A stretch of 64,000 nt of DNA, taken from contig NZ_AP014545.1 of assembly GCF_016592435.1 (NCBI RefSeq), forward strand, positions 744,001 to 808,000, read 5' to 3'. Source of the DNA: Amphritea japonica ATCC BAA-1530. Lineage in GTDB: Bacteria; Pseudomonadota; Gammaproteobacteria; Pseudomonadales; Balneatricaceae. The stretch's first letter is position 1. Each line of letters opens with the position of its first letter. Made by a program: the position numbers and the translations under genes. Positions 8,582 to 19,192 of the stretch are shown piece after piece. The notes under the pieces were generated by a model. The model was not told where the DNA came from. It saw nothing but the letters and a program-made list of their open reading frames with translations, and did not search any database.

Positions 8582-10369
8582 ATGGCGTTTAATAAATACT
8601 ACCAGGATGAGCTGTCCTATCTGAGAGATATGGGCTCGGAGTTTTCTCGTCAGAACCCGGGGTTAGCTAAATTCCTCTCCGAGGAGGGTAATGATCCCGA
8701 TGTTGAGCGTTTGTTTGAGGGGGTTTCCTTTCTCACAGGTCGATTACGACAAAAGCTGGATGATGAACTGCCCGAGGTTACTCATGCTCTGTTGGGACTG
8801 CTCTGGCCGCACTATCTCAGGCCATTGCCTTCGATGAGTGTGCTGGAGTTTAAGCCGATAGAGAACGCATTGATTGAAGGTAAGCGTATCGCTCGGGGAG
8901 AAGAGGTTCAGTCGGTAGAGGTGGAGAACACCAGTTGTCGGTTTCGTAGTTGTTATGACGTTGACATTTATCCTATTGAACTTCAACAGGTAACTGCGAT
9001 GAATCAGAGTGATGGCGCGTCGCTAACACTGGGCTTTCAGCTTGAACCGGGGGCCGCATCTGAAAATCTGGGCCTGGATACCCTGCGACTCTTTCTGCAT
9101 GGCGATCGGGAGATGCACATCAGTCAGGGGCTCTATCTTTGGCTGTTCCGCTACCTGGATCAGGTTGAACTGACGGTGCAGTTACGTTCCGGTGAGCAAA
9201 CAAAGGTTAGGTTGGGGCCGAAAGCTGTTTCTCCGGTTGGCTTTGCTGATGATGAGGCATTACTTCCTTACAGTAACCGTTCGTTCAATGGCTACCGTTT
9301 GCTGCAGGAATACTTCAGCCTACCGGAGAAGTTTCTCTTCGTGGATGTAAAAGGTTTGGGCGAGCATCTACAGCAACCGATGATTGAATCTTTTAGTCTG
9401 AAGTTTCAGTTTAATCGCCAGTTTGATTCACAGCTGCGGCTACAGAATAATCATATAAGACTGTTCTGTACGCCCATTATAAATCTGTTCAGTGCTGATG
9501 CCGATCCTATTCGGGTGGATCATCGTCGCCTGGAGTATATGGTCAGGCCGAGTCATGATAATCAGGAGCATATCGAGCTATTCTCGATCGATCATGTAAG
9601 CGGCAGTCAACGGGGGCAGAGCAAACGTTATGACTATCCAGCGTTTGAAAGCTTTGATCATGAGATACGTTCTGACAGCATGGATAAACAGGTTTTTTAT
9701 TCCTTAAGGCGGCGCCTTTCTACGTTGCAGAGTGGTCTGGATAACTACATCAGTTTTGTCCATGTTGACAGTCAGGATACGGTGCCACCCACAGAAACTA
9801 TCTCACTGGAGCTGACCTGTACTAACCGTAAGCTTCCTGAAGTATTACGAGCGGGTGATATTATTTACCCAACAGCAGACTCGGTAGAGTTTGCCTCTTT
9901 TCGTAATATCACACGGGTGACGAATGCTCTGCAGCCACCGCTACGTGAAGGCCTGCATTGGCAACTAATTTCCCAGATGGCGTTGCATTATCGTTCTTTA
10001 TCGCGGTTAGATTCCCTGCGTACCCTGCTGGCTTGTTATGACTTCAGAGCGTTTTTCGATCGGCAGGCAGAGCGGGCCAGTCAGCAGATGCTGGAGGGTA
10101 TTCAAAGTATCTCGACAGAGACCCGGGACCGGATTATCAAAGGGGTTCCCGTTAGGGCGCTGCAAACAAAGTTGCAGCTACGTGAGAGCAAGTTCGGAGC
10201 AAAAGGAATACAGGGTGAAAGTACCATGTTCCTGTTTGCCTCCGTGTTGAACGGCTTTTTCAGTCAGTACGCCAATATCAATGCACACCATGAGTTGGAA
10301 GTGGAAGGGCTGGATAACGGAGAGATCTATCGATGGCAGATTCAGAGCGGTCAGCATTTCTTACTCTGA
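8582..10369 (+). CDS. tssF: T6SS baseplate protein TssF
   Basis: A 595-residue TssF/VasA/ImpG protein. The N-terminus has the diagnostic YYQDELSYLRDMGSEF and LLWPHYLRPLPSM segments. TssF forms the baseplate wedge with TssG, TssE and TssK. The start at 8582 follows the tssE stop (8578-8580) by one base and gives the canonical N-terminus; the frame is open a little further upstream but only inside tssE. The 3' end overlaps tssG by 37 nt, typical translational coupling for this pair. Confidence 0.97.
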   Translation: MAFNKYYQDELSYLRDMGSEFSRQNPGLAKFLSEEGNDPDVERLFEGVSFLTGRLRQKLDDELPEVTHALLGLLWPHYLRPLPSMSVLEFKPIENALIEGKRIARGEEVQSVEVENTSCRFRSCYDVDIYPIELQQVTAMNQSDGASLTLGFQLEPGAASENLGLDTLRLFLHGDREMHISQGLYLWLFRYLDQVELTVQLRSGEQTKVRLGPKAVSPVGFADDEALLPYSNRSFNGYRLLQEYFSLPEKFLFVDVKGLGEHLQQPMIESFSLKFQFNRQFDSQLRLQNNHIRLFCTPIINLFSADADPIRVDHRRLEYMVRPSHDNQEHIELFSIDHVSGSQRGQSKRYDYPAFESFDHEIRSDSMDKQVFYSLRRRLSTLQSGLDNYISFVHVDSQDTVPPTETISLELTCTNRKLPEVLRAGDIIYPTADSVEFASFRNITRVTNALQPPLREGLHWQLISQMALHYRSLSRLDSLRTLLACYDFRAFFDRQAERASQQMLEGIQSISTETRDRIIKGVPVRALQTKLQLRESKFGAKGIQGESTMFLFASVLNGFFSQYANINAHHELEVEGLDNGEIYRWQIQSGQHFLL

Positions 10370-11604
10370 GTAATGAATTGCAGCAGACGGCTCACAGCTT
10401 TGAGTTTTTCAAAGCGGTTAACCTGCTGGAATCATTACACGCTGGAGCAAAGGTGGGTCATCAAGGGCCCGTAGTAAAAGAAGGGGTTCGCTTTAAAGGG
10501 CATCCCAGTCTGGCATTTCCAGCCAGTGATATTGAGCATGCCGGGGTGAATCGACAGGGGCAGCTTGAGCTACAGAATAATTTTATCGGACTGTATGGGC
10601 CGGCTTCACCGCTTCCTGCTCATGTAACAGAGTCGATTATTTACGAGCAGATGCAGATTGAGAATCAGGAATTTATTGAGTATTTCCTGACCTCAGAGCA
10701 GCAGATCCGGGCACTGCGAGACCACCGGCTGGATATATCCAGTCTGGTCTTAGGCGCGGCGGAGTATAAACAGCAAATTCGTGCAGGCGTTCTCAGTGTT
10801 TATCCGCTGAGTAATGAAGAGCTGGTGCAGCTGCGCAGCGGTGAAAGTCCTGAAGAGTTATTGCCGGCTGCCGAATGGTACAGATTTAAAACAGGGCAGT
10901 TAGCATTACAGGTTTTTGAATTGCCTACGTCCAGACAGCGAGATTTTCTGGATCTGTTTAACCACCGCTTGACGGCTTTTTTATATCGGGTGTGGCACAA
11001 GTATCGACCATCGCTGCAGTATGAAGCAGCAGCCGAGAATGACTTCTCGGAGTGGATGTTTGCACTCATGGGCGCACCGGATCAGGCATCGCGGGCAGAA
11101 TCTGCCATTAACTGGCCGCGTATGCTCGGATTTACCGGATTGATGGCGATGCAGGGTAACTCTGCCAGCGTGATGCGACAGGTGGTGAGTGGGTATTTCA
11201 ACAATGTATCAGTGCAGATTATCGAGCATGTTGAACGCTGGGCAACAGTACCCGATGAGCAGCAGAACCGTTTAGGTCGGGGGCCTAGCCAACTGGGTGA
11301 AGATATTACACTGGGTGGGAGGGTAAAGGACTATAACAGTAAGTTTGTGGTACAGATGGGGCCTTTGGATTATCAGCAGTTTACCGATTTTTTGCCTAAC
11401 GGTATTCATTATGCCGCACTGAAAGAGATGATACTGATGTTGATGCCAGAGCAACTCTGTTTCGATATTAAGTTGATTGTACAGGGGGATCAGGTACCTG
11501 AATGCAGCCTGGGTCTCGATGGTAGTTGTTATCTTGGCTGGACAGGTTGGCTGGGAAACCCGAATAGTAGTGATCGTGCAGTTATATTGCATGGGATTGG
11601 TTAA
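10333..11604 (+). CDS. tssG: T6SS baseplate protein TssG
   Basis: A 423-residue TssG/VasB/ImpH protein, somewhat longer than the usual 320-360. Family hallmarks include FEFFKAVNLLE at the start, VRFKGHPSLAFPASDIE near residue 55, GLYGPASPLPAHVTE near 95 and LFNHRLTAFLYRVWHKYRP near 200. It joins two TssF copies in the baseplate wedge. The start overlaps the tssF 3' end by 37 nt in another frame. clpV follows after 42 nt. Confidence 0.96.
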   Translation: MADSERSAFLTLSNELQQTAHSFEFFKAVNLLESLHAGAKVGHQGPVVKEGVRFKGHPSLAFPASDIEHAGVNRQGQLELQNNFIGLYGPASPLPAHVTESIIYEQMQIENQEFIEYFLTSEQQIRALRDHRLDISSLVLGAAEYKQQIRAGVLSVYPLSNEELVQLRSGESPEELLPAAEWYRFKTGQLALQVFELPTSRQRDFLDLFNHRLTAFLYRVWHKYRPSLQYEAAAENDFSEWMFALMGAPDQASRAESAINWPRMLGFTGLMAMQGNSASVMRQVVSGYFNNVSVQIIEHVERWATVPDEQQNRLGRGPSQLGEDITLGGRVKDYNSKFVVQMGPLDYQQFTDFLPNGIHYAALKEMILMLMPEQLCFDIKLIVQGDQVPECSLGLDGSCYLGWTGWLGNPNSSDRAVILHGIG

Positions 11605-11646
11605 CCGGTTCAGATTATAAAATACTGAACCGCAACAGGGACGTTA

Positions 11647-14457
11647 ATGATGGAAAAGATTCAGCTTAAATCACTGGTCGGACGACTGAATAGTAATTGT
11701 ACCCGGGCTTTAGAAGCTGCTGCTGGTCTTTGTGTGTCCCACAGTGGATATGAGGTTAATGTTGATCATTTCCTCATGAAGTTGCTGGAAGAGGAGAATG
11801 ATCTGGCCCGGATTTTGGTGCACTTTGAGATCAATGTCGTTCACTTCGTAAAGAGGGTCCAACAGAGTATTGAACTGGAGCAAAAGGGCAATCAGAGCAA
11901 ACCCGTATTTGCACAGTCATTAGTGGGATTGCTTGAAGATGCCTGGCTGATTGCATCCCTTGAGCTGGCTGCGCCTGAGGTCCGCAGTGGTCATCTGGTG
12001 ATGGCGATACTGGCGAATCAGCGTCGCCATGGTATGGCCAGTTATGTCGATGATCTGAACAGCATCCCTTACGATGATCTCAAGGCTAATTATTTATCCA
12101 TTACTGAAGGTTCCTGTGAGGTTGGTAGTGTTGCTAAAGGCAGTGTTGCTGCGGCGGTAGCCGAAGCCGATATGAGTGTTCTGGAAAAATTCTGTACCAA
12201 CTTCACCGCTAAAGCCCGCGCGGGAGAGATTGATCCGGTGTTCTGCCGTGATGTAGAGATCCGTCAGATGATCGATATTCTGGGGCGTCGGCGGAAGAAT
12301 AACCCGATCTGTGTGGGTGATGCGGGGGTGGGTAAAAGCGCTGTCGTTGAAGGGCTGGCGTTGAAAATAGCCCAGGGTGATGTACCGGAGATTCTGGCGG
12401 GAGTTGAGCTCTATGGCCTTGATCTGGGGTTGCTGCAAGCCGGTGCCAGTGTGAAAGGAGAGTTTGAAAACCGTTTGAACGGTGTGCTCAGCGCTATTAA
12501 GGCATCCCCCAAGCCGATTATTCTGTTTATCGATGAAGCCCATACGCTGATCGGTGCTGGCGGAACAGCAGGCAGTGGTGACGCAGCCAATCTGTTGAAA
12601 CCTGCCCTAGCCAGGGGTGAGCTGCGGACTGTGGCAGCGACCACCTGGTCTGAGTATAAGAAATACTTTGAAAAAGACCCAGCGCTGGCGCGCCGTTTCC
12701 AATTAGTAAAGTTGGATGAGCCAACAATCGAACAAGCGGTAACTATTATTCGGGGATTACGTCAGACCTATGAAGCAGCCCACGGCGTTTATGTACGCGA
12801 TGATGCGGTTGAAGCCGCAGCGAAAATGTCGTCCCGATATATCTCTGGTCGTCAGCTCCCGGATAAAGCGGTTGATGTATTAGATACCGCCGCCGCGCGG
12901 GTGAAAATCAGCATTACGGCCAAGCCGGATGCGATTGATGACCTTGAGCGTATGATTGAAACGCTGGAACGGGAGTCCCATGCACTGCAACGGGATATCG
13001 CCAGCGATGTATTAGAGGATGAAGGCCAGCTGGCGGATTTGGCCCAGCAGATAAGTGAGCGACAATCTGAACTTGATACGCTCTTAATTCAGTGGCAGAC
13101 CGAACAGGAACTGGTGAACAGTATTGTTCAGCTGCGTCAGCAACTGGCACAGCATCGGGCTCTTAACGTCGAAAATCGATCAGAAGTTGATAGTTCAGAA
13201 ACAGGTAGTTCAGAAACAGATAGTTTAGAAACAGATAGTTTAGAAACAGATAGTTTAGAAACTAATAGTGCTGAAATTGATGAGCAACAACTGCGTCGGG
13301 AAGTCAGTGATAAAATTGCCGCTCTGAACGAGTTACAACAAGATAATCCGCTGATCCATTATGAGGTATCTCCAGATGTTGTCGGTCGGGTGATTGCCGA
13401 CTGGACCGGTATCCCTCTGGGTAAAATGGTGCGGGATGAGGCTCAGAGTGTCCTCAGTTTTAATCAGCAGCTGCAGCAACGAATCAAAGGGCAGAACCAC
13501 GCGATAGACGCCATAGATCAGGGCATTCGGGCAGCTAAAGCCGGCGTGAATAATCCGGAAACGCCAACCGGCGTGTTTCTGTTTGTTGGTCCCAGTGGTG
13601 TCGGTAAAACAGAAGCGGCTATTGGTGTTGCTGATCAGCAGTTTGGTGGCGAGCGTTTTTTAACCTCAATCAATATGTCTGAATTTCAGGAAAAACACTC
13701 GGTCTCCCGCCTGATAGGCTCTCCCCCGGGGTATGTGGGTTATGGCGAGGGTGGGTTGCTTACTGAAGCGGTACGCCAGAAACCCTATTCAGTGGTGCTG
13801 CTGGATGAAGTGGAAAAAGCCGATCTGGAAGTGATGAATCTGTTTTATCAGGTGTTTGATAAAGGGATGCTTTCTGACGGAGAAGGGCAGCTGGTTAACT
13901 TCCGTAACACTATCGTATTCCTCACCTCAAATCTGGCCACCGATATTATTACCGACATGTGTGCTGATGGTCAGCGCCCCTCGAAAGAGGCGTTGATTGA
14001 GGCGATCCGTCCGGTACTCAGTGCTCATTTCAAACCGGCACTGCTGGCGCGGATGCAGATTGTGCCTTTCTATCCAATTGCTGCAGAAGTGATGGGCGAT
14101 ATTGTACGGATTAAACTGGATAAGGTGGTGCACAGACTGGCAGCAAGTCAAAAGCTGATGCTGCATTACAGTGACAGCGTGGTGGATGCTATTGCACAGC
14201 GTTGTACTGAGGTGGAAACCGGCGCTCGCAATATCGATCATATCCTTAACGGAACACTGCTACCGCAGATCGCAACGCAAGTGCTTGAGCGGATGTCGGA
14301 TGAAACCCGTTATACCACTCTACTACTGGATATGGACGATAACGGTGGCTTTAAGCTTAGTTTTGGCAATGAGTATGATCCGCCGATTTATGAGCTGGAG
14401 CCGGTTTCATCAGTCAGAGAAGAGACTGACGAGAGCACCGTGACCGAAAATGATTGA
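11647..14457 (+). CDS. clpV: T6SS sheath-recycling AAA+ ATPase ClpV (TssH)
   Basis: A 936-residue Hsp100/ClpB-type ATPase that disassembles contracted TssBC sheaths. An N-terminal Clp repeat domain (about 1-160) precedes the first AAA+ module. That module has Walker A GDAGVGKS (about 224-231) and Walker B LFIDEAH (about 292-298). The second module has Walker A GPSGVGKT (about 648-655) and the pore-loop segment [13 protein letters not shown]. The first Walker A reads GDAG rather than the common GEPG. A middle coiled-coil domain lies between the modules and carries an unusual acidic five-residue tandem repeat (residues about 515-544) not normally seen in ClpV. The stop overlaps the vasH start by 8 nt. 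Confidence 0.96.
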   Translation: MMEKIQLKSLVGRLNSNCTRALEAAAGLCVSHSGYEVNVDHFLMKLLEEENDLARILVHFEINVVHFVKRVQQSIELEQKGNQSKPVFAQSLVGLLEDAWLIASLELAAPEVRSGHLVMAILANQRRHGMASYVDDLNSIPYDDLKANYLSITEGSCEVGSVAKGSVAAAVAEADMSVLEKFCTNFTAKARAGEIDPVFCRDVEIRQMIDILGRRRKNNPICVGDAGVGKSAVVEGLALKIAQGDVPEILAGVELYGLDLGLLQAGASVKGEFENRLNGVLSAIKASPKPIILFIDEAHTLIGAGGTAGSGDAANLLKPALARGELRTVAATTWSEYKKYFEKDPALARRFQLVKLDEPTIEQAVTIIRGLRQTYEAAHGVYVRDDAVEAAAKMSSRYISGRQLPDKAVDVLDTAAARVKISITAKPDAIDDLERMIETLERESHALQRDIASDVLEDEGQLADLAQQISERQSELDTLLIQWQTEQELVNSIVQLRQQLAQHRALNVENRSEVDSSETGSSETDSLETDSLETDSLETNSAEIDEQQLRREVSDKIAALNELQQDNPLIHYEVSPDVVGRVIADWTGIPLGKMVRDEAQSVLSFNQQLQQRIKGQNHAIDAIDQGIRAAKAGVNNPETPTGVFLFVGPSGVGKTEAAIGVADQQFGGERFLTSINMSEFQEKHSVSRLIGSPPGYVGYGEGGLLTEAVRQKPYSVVLLDEVEKADLEVMNLFYQVFDKGMLSDGEGQLVNFRNTIVFLTSNLATDIITDMCADGQRPSKEALIEAIRPVLSAHFKPALLARMQIVPFYPIAAEVMGDIVRIKLDKVVHRLAASQKLMLHYSDSVVDAIAQRCTEVETGARNIDHILNGTLLPQIATQVLERMSDETRYTTLLLDMDDNGGFKLSFGNEYDPPIYELEPVSSVREETDESTVTEND
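13189..13278 (+). repeat. 15-bp coding minisatellite in clpV
   Basis: Six tandem copies of a 15-bp unit close to GATAGTTTAGAAACA encode (D/G)S(S/L)ET repeats inside the ClpV middle domain. Copies 3-5 are almost identical at the DNA level, a sign of recent expansion. Because the unit is a multiple of three, copy-number change would lengthen the linker without breaking the frame. Confidence 0.9.
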
Positions 14458-16096
14458 TTATGGGATTGAAGAATCGTTGCTGGCTCTGGAAGAACTGGTA
14501 AAGATCAATCTGAGTATTACCCGTGAGAAGAACCTGAATTTGTTGCTGGATAAGATTCTTACGGCGGCCCGTAAACTCACGGCTGCTGAAGCGGGTTGCA
14601 TCTATATTCTGGATCGAACCAAACGCTACCTACATCCGGAAGTGGCTCAGGGCGAGTATCTGCATAACAGTGTTGTACCGCTTCAGAAAATCGATCTGAA
14701 GCCGGATCGTCGCCCGAATATGGAGGAGGTGGCTGCCTACGCGGCCCTCTCCGGTCAGATCGTTAATATCAGCGATGCATACAGCTATAGCGGCTTTAAT
14801 TTTGATGATATCTATCACCGAGACCGACTGAGTGGTATTCGTACCCGGTCACTGATGGTGGTGCCTCTGACCGATTATGAAGGGGTTAGTCTGGGGGTGA
14901 TGCAATTGTTTAACCGCCGGGTTAGTGACGCGGGGGATGTTGAACCCTTTCCGGATAAACTCGAAGGCTTTGTAAAAGCCTTTGCGGTACAGGCGGTAGT
15001 GGTTGCAGAAAATAATCGTCTGCTGGCTGAAAACCGTAATCTGATTGTTCAGCTGGATGAAACGAATCAGGTGCTCCAGATTGAGAACGAAGAGTTACGT
15101 AGCCGTATGAGCGGTAAGCTAAAAGTGGATGAAATTATTGGTCAGTCAGCTGCGATGCAACAGGTATTCAATCTGATTGAAAAGATCGCAGACTCAACGG
15201 CAACCGCGTTGATACAGGGAGAAACCGGCACAGGTAAAGAACTCATAGCCGCTTGTATCCATCGCAATGGCCCTCATCGTGATGGTCCGTTTATCCCGCA
15301 GAACTGTGCCGCACTGCCGGAAGAACTACTGGAAAGTGAGTTGTTTGGTTATCGAAAAGGGGCGTTCAGTGGTGCTACTCAACATAAGAAAGGCCTGATT
15401 GAAGCGGCTGAAGGCGGCACCCTGTTTCTCGATGAGATTGGGGACATGCCTTTAAAGCTTCAGGCCAAACTGCTGCGGGTATTGCAAGAACGGGAAGTTC
15501 GGCCGCTGGGGGCGCTGGAGAGTATCCCGGTTAATATCCGCATCTTGGCGGCAACCCATCAGGATCTGCCTAAGCTGATTAGCGAGGGAGGCTTCCGTGA
15601 AGATCTGTTTTACCGGCTCAACGTATTTCCAATCGAGTTGCCAGCGCTGCGGGAAAGGCGTGAAGATATTCCTGCACTGGCACATTACTTTATTGTTCAG
15701 TTTAGCGGGCAATACAACAAAGCGATCAGCGGTATTAAGCCTCAGGTACTGGATCTGATTCAGAGTCTTCCGCTACCGGGGAATATCCGTGAGCTGCGCA
15801 ATATTATTGAGCGTGCGGTGTTGTTGGCAGAGCAGGATGGCGTGATAGAGCCACAGCACCTGCCGGGCTATGAATCCACCGATATACCGGTGACTCCCCT
15901 GGAGCAGGAATTGGAAGGTAGCGCCAGCTTGAAAGATATCATGGGGCGTCTTGAAGCCCGGGTGATTGCGCGGCATCTTCAGCGTCATAAAGGTAATCAG
16001 ACCCGTACCGCTGATGCCTTAGGGGTGTCCCGCCGTTCACTGGTTGAGAAGCTGGGACGCTATAACCTGAGAGAAAATAGCTGTGAACTTAACTAA
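14450..16096 (+). CDS. vasH: Sigma-54-dependent T6SS activator VasH
   Basis: A 548-residue enhancer-binding protein. An N-terminal GAF-like sensor (about 20-185) and short coiled coil precede a sigma-54 AAA+ domain. That domain has Walker A GETGTGKE (about 258-265), the sigma-54 contact loop as GAFSGA (about 304-309; a common variant of GAFTGA) and GGTLFLDEIGDM (about 322-333). A Fis-type helix-turn-helix ends the protein (TRTADALGVSRRSLVEKL). In Vibrio cholerae VasH switches on hcp and vgrG operons. Here -24/-12 promoters lie immediately after this gene (before vgrG) and before hcp, fitting the same role. The ATG overlaps the clpV stop by 8 nt. Confidence 0.95.
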   Translation: MIDYGIEESLLALEELVKINLSITREKNLNLLLDKILTAARKLTAAEAGCIYILDRTKRYLHPEVAQGEYLHNSVVPLQKIDLKPDRRPNMEEVAAYAALSGQIVNISDAYSYSGFNFDDIYHRDRLSGIRTRSLMVVPLTDYEGVSLGVMQLFNRRVSDAGDVEPFPDKLEGFVKAFAVQAVVVAENNRLLAENRNLIVQLDETNQVLQIENEELRSRMSGKLKVDEIIGQSAAMQQVFNLIEKIADSTATALIQGETGTGKELIAACIHRNGPHRDGPFIPQNCAALPEELLESELFGYRKGAFSGATQHKKGLIEAAEGGTLFLDEIGDMPLKLQAKLLRVLQEREVRPLGALESIPVNIRILAATHQDLPKLISEGGFREDLFYRLNVFPIELPALRERREDIPALAHYFIVQFSGQYNKAISGIKPQVLDLIQSLPLPGNIRELRNIIERAVLLAEQDGVIEPQHLPGYESTDIPVTPLEQELEGSASLKDIMGRLEARVIARHLQRHKGNQTRTADALGVSRRSLVEKLGRYNLRENSCELN

Positions 16097-16112
16097 TGGC
16101 ATATGGTTTGCT
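16097..16112 (+). promoter_or_regulatory. Sigma-54 (-24/-12) promoter of vgrG
   Basis: TGGCATATGGTTTGCT matches the -24/-12 consensus with GG and GC exactly 12 bases apart. Predicted start of transcription is near 16123, about 60 nt before the vgrG ATG. It begins one base after the vasH stop. A GCTTTAC/GTAAAGC hairpin at 16144-16160 lies in the leader. Confidence 0.88.
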
Positions 16113-16182
16113 TTAGATTAAGGCAGTAAAGGAATACCTATGAGCTTTACCCGGTAAAGCCATTTATACAAGGGAATGAGTT

Positions 16183-18309
16183 ATGGTGTTTTTAAGTGCA
16201 AATGAAGAACGTTTTTTCTTCGAATTGCAGGATACAGAAGACAGTGAACAATTTAGCCTGGTTCGGCTGAATGGGGCAGAGGAGATCTCTGCGCTGTTTG
16301 ATATTGCATTAGAAGTCGTTTCCGATGATGGTGATATTGATTTCTCAACCCTGATAGGTCAGCCAGCATTTGTAACTCTGCTGGATCAGACCGACGGCAG
16401 CGAAGAGCTTACCCGCTATATCCATGGCATGATCGCCGAGGTGAGTCTGGGGGATCAGGGCGTCAATCAGAGCTCCTACCATATCCGTCTTGTGCCTAAA
16501 ATCTGGGCGTTGAAACATCGTCAAAATAGCCGTATTTTCCAGTTCCAGAATGTTCAGACCATTATCGAAACTGTTCTTACCGGTGCGGGTTTAGATGTTG
16601 ATGAGTTCCGTTTTGATCTGGCAAAGAGTTATCCTGATTATGATTACTGCGTGCAGTATCGGGAAACAGAGCTGGACTTTATCCAGCGATTGCTGGCTGA
16701 AGAGGGTATTCATTACTACTTCGAACACAGTGATGAAAGCCACATATTAATATTCAGCGATACCTCAGGTTCAAATCCTACCATTAGCGGCGACCCTTTC
16801 TTGGACTGTTTTCACGACAGTCAGGGGGCGGTGCGAGAGCAACATATCTTTAACTTCAGTTACAGCGAAGCTATCGTCCCGGGTAAAGTCACTCTGCGTG
16901 ATTTTGATTTTAAGAAACCAAATCTCAAACTGGAGTCTACTAAATCGGCTGAGCTGGATGTGCCACTGGAAATTTATGATCATCCAGGACGTTTTATCGA
17001 TTCTGGCCGGGGTACGAATAATGCGGTTATCCGCCTTGAGTCTCTGAATAGCTACCGACAATCGGCCAAAGGGCAGAGTGACGTTAACCGCATGATGCCG
17101 GGTTGCAGTTTTGAGCTGACCGGTCACGATCGGGACTTGCTAAACACTGAGTATTTAATTGCCCGGGTTGAGCATGAATGTTCTCAACCGCAGGTGTTAG
17201 AGGTAGGTGCGTCAACAGAAGGCAGTAAATACAGCAACAAATATATCTGTGTTCCTTTCGATGTTCCGTTTCGTCCGACAACCGATGTGAAGTCGCCCCA
17301 TGTTGAAGGCACACAGACCGCCACGGTGACCGGCCCTGAAGGTGAAGAGATCTACACCGATGAACATGGCCGTATCAAAGTGCAGTTTCATTGGGACAGG
17401 GAAGGTCAGGGAAATGAAACCAGCTCCTGCTGGATCAGAGTTAGTCAGACACACGCGGGCGGTAGCTTCGGTGGTATGTTCCTGCCGCGGATAGGGGAAG
17501 AGGTAGTAGTGGATTTCCTTGAAGGTGATCCAGATAAACCACTGGTCATCGGTCGGGTGTATCACGGGCTTAACCGACCTCCTTATCGGCTGCCCGAACA
17601 TAAATCTCGCAGCACGATTAAAACTAACTCCACTAAAGGTGGTGATGGCTTTAACGAGATCCGCTTTGAAGATAAAAAGGGTGAAGAGCAGGTGTTCTAT
17701 CACGCTGAAAAAGATATCGATCAGCGAACCAAGCATGACCACCGCAGCTGGTTGGGTAATGACCGTCACAAGATTGTAGAGGGAAATGTCTACAGTGAAT
17801 ATCGAAGTGACGACCACCATCTGACCCAGGGCGACCAATTTCAGCAGGTGAATAAGAGCCAACACCTGACTATCGATAAGAGCCAGCATATATCTATAGG
17901 CCAAAAGAGCCACCTGTACGCAGGGCAGCAGATACATCATAAAGCGGGCCAGAAAATTCTGATTACCGCAGGCACCGAGATCGTCCTGAAAGCGGGCAGC
18001 GGCATGGTCAAACTAGACCCCTCCGGCGTCACCATCACCGGCGCTAGTATTAAACTTAACTCAGGCGGAGGAGGGGGCAGCGCAACCAAAGCATCCCCCA
18101 CACCGCCGACGCAACCCGTTGAAGCGCAAAGTGATAACCCTGGGCAGATTAGCGATCCGTTGCCACAGCAAGTGGCTTGGCAATCAACACCTGCGTTTAC
18201 GCATCAGGTAGCGCAAGACCGGTTGACTAATCAGCCAATGACTCAAATGTGTCAGAAGCAGCCTAATGGTAGCTGCCCCTTGAACGATTGCCCATGTGGA
18301 CGGAATTAG
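16183..18309 (+). CDS. vgrG: T6SS spike protein VgrG (TssI)
   Basis: A 708-residue VgrG. The gp27-like base covers about residues 1-380 (FIQRLLAEEGIHYYFEH near 166-182) and is followed by the gp5-like OB fold (EDKKGEEQ, HADKD-like HAEKDIDQRTK near 505-515). The beta-helix needle carries repeated KSQHLTI/KSQHISI units. After GASIKLNSGGGGG comes an extension of about 75 residues rich in P, Q and T that ends in the cysteine cluster CPLNDCPCG. No catalytic C-terminal domain is recognisable, so the tail is more likely a cargo or adaptor docking site than an evolved-VgrG toxin. A DUF4123 adaptor gene starts 8 nt after the stop. Confidence 0.96.
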   Translation: MVFLSANEERFFFELQDTEDSEQFSLVRLNGAEEISALFDIALEVVSDDGDIDFSTLIGQPAFVTLLDQTDGSEELTRYIHGMIAEVSLGDQGVNQSSYHIRLVPKIWALKHRQNSRIFQFQNVQTIIETVLTGAGLDVDEFRFDLAKSYPDYDYCVQYRETELDFIQRLLAEEGIHYYFEHSDESHILIFSDTSGSNPTISGDPFLDCFHDSQGAVREQHIFNFSYSEAIVPGKVTLRDFDFKKPNLKLESTKSAELDVPLEIYDHPGRFIDSGRGTNNAVIRLESLNSYRQSAKGQSDVNRMMPGCSFELTGHDRDLLNTEYLIARVEHECSQPQVLEVGASTEGSKYSNKYICVPFDVPFRPTTDVKSPHVEGTQTATVTGPEGEEIYTDEHGRIKVQFHWDREGQGNETSSCWIRVSQTHAGGSFGGMFLPRIGEEVVVDFLEGDPDKPLVIGRVYHGLNRPPYRLPEHKSRSTIKTNSTKGGDGFNEIRFEDKKGEEQVFYHAEKDIDQRTKHDHRSWLGNDRHKIVEGNVYSEYRSDDHHLTQGDQFQQVNKSQHLTIDKSQHISIGQKSHLYAGQQIHHKAGQKILITAGTEIVLKAGSGMVKLDPSGVTITGASIKLNSGGGGGSATKASPTPPTQPVEAQSDNPGQISDPLPQQVAWQSTPAFTHQVAQDRLTNQPMTQMCQKQPNGSCPLNDCPCGRN

Positions 18310-18317
18310 GAGCAGGT

Positions 18318-19166
18318 ATGATTAATACTCTGGAAAAAACATTGAATGAGATGCCTGATACTACGGCGTATCTATTGTCTGATTTTCACCCTCAGCAGTT
18401 ACAGCGGCTATTTGAAATAGGCGATCTGGATGAAAAGGCTGCCCTGTTTGACGGTAGCTTGTTTAACGAACAACTAAGTTACAGCCCCTGGCTTTTTGAG
18501 TTTGGAATAGAGTCACAACTATTTGAATACTATGCTGTTACGGCAGAGGAACAGAATGTACCTCAAGGTGTGATTCTTCTGGCATCGACTGATTTGGATT
18601 TCTCTCAGGTGTTAAAACAGCTGCAAGATCGGCTGGTTATCCGTTTCGACGGCCAACGACAGGGGTTGCTTCACTTCCAATCTCCAGTAATTGCTCACTA
18701 TCTGTTTAATGATGGGGCCGTAGAGGATACAGACCGTTGGTTGGGTGAGTTGAAAGGCATTATATGGCGTCACGCCGAACTTAAAGGCGAAACGGATCAC
18801 TGGCGTGCACACATTCAACAGCATTACAGTAAACCAGATCAGAATGAATGGGTGCTAACAGAGAGTCAGGAGCTGGCATTGGCAAGACTCAAAAAAGATC
18901 AGCTGATCAAGCGACACTGTAAAACACTTTTTCCGGATAATGAAACAGCACTGTCTGAGGAATGGTGGCAGCTGCAGCAACGCTTCATTGATGATATTCA
19001 GGCCTGTGGTGTCAGTGACGAGTCATTAATGCTTCAGTATTTACAGCAATGCTACCGGCCGGACATGGAGGTGGTGTATATCCCCATACCACAATCAGCC
19101 GAGCGAATATTGGCACTGCCAACAGAGCAGCAACGTTTTGCTGTGGCCACCGGCCATTTAATTTAA
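18318..19166 (+). CDS. DUF4123 T6SS effector adaptor/chaperone
   Basis: A 282-residue protein with the DUF4123 pattern (YLLSDFHPQQLQRLFE at the start, then an LLASTDLDFSQVLKQLQDRL segment). DUF4123 proteins (Tap/Tec) bind a specific effector and load it onto the C-terminus of its VgrG. The start at 18318 is preceded by AGGAG (18308-18312), which overlaps the vgrG stop; the frame is open slightly further upstream inside vgrG. The position between vgrG and a large effector is the standard cargo arrangement, so its client is probably the next gene. Confidence 0.85.
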   Translation: MINTLEKTLNEMPDTTAYLLSDFHPQQLQRLFEIGDLDEKAALFDGSLFNEQLSYSPWLFEFGIESQLFEYYAVTAEEQNVPQGVILLASTDLDFSQVLKQLQDRLVIRFDGQRQGLLHFQSPVIAHYLFNDGAVEDTDRWLGELKGIIWRHAELKGETDHWRAHIQQHYSKPDQNEWVLTESQELALARLKKDQLIKRHCKTLFPDNETALSEEWWQLQQRFIDDIQACGVSDESLMLQYLQQCYRPDMEVVYIPIPQSAERILALPTEQQRFAVATGHLI

Positions 19167-19192
19167 ACGATACAGGATTCAAAGGTACAGGG

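Noticed and set aside
17212-17940. 242-codon minus-strand frame opposite vgrG
   Set aside because: It lies wholly opposite conserved VgrG sequence and its composition is a codon shadow.
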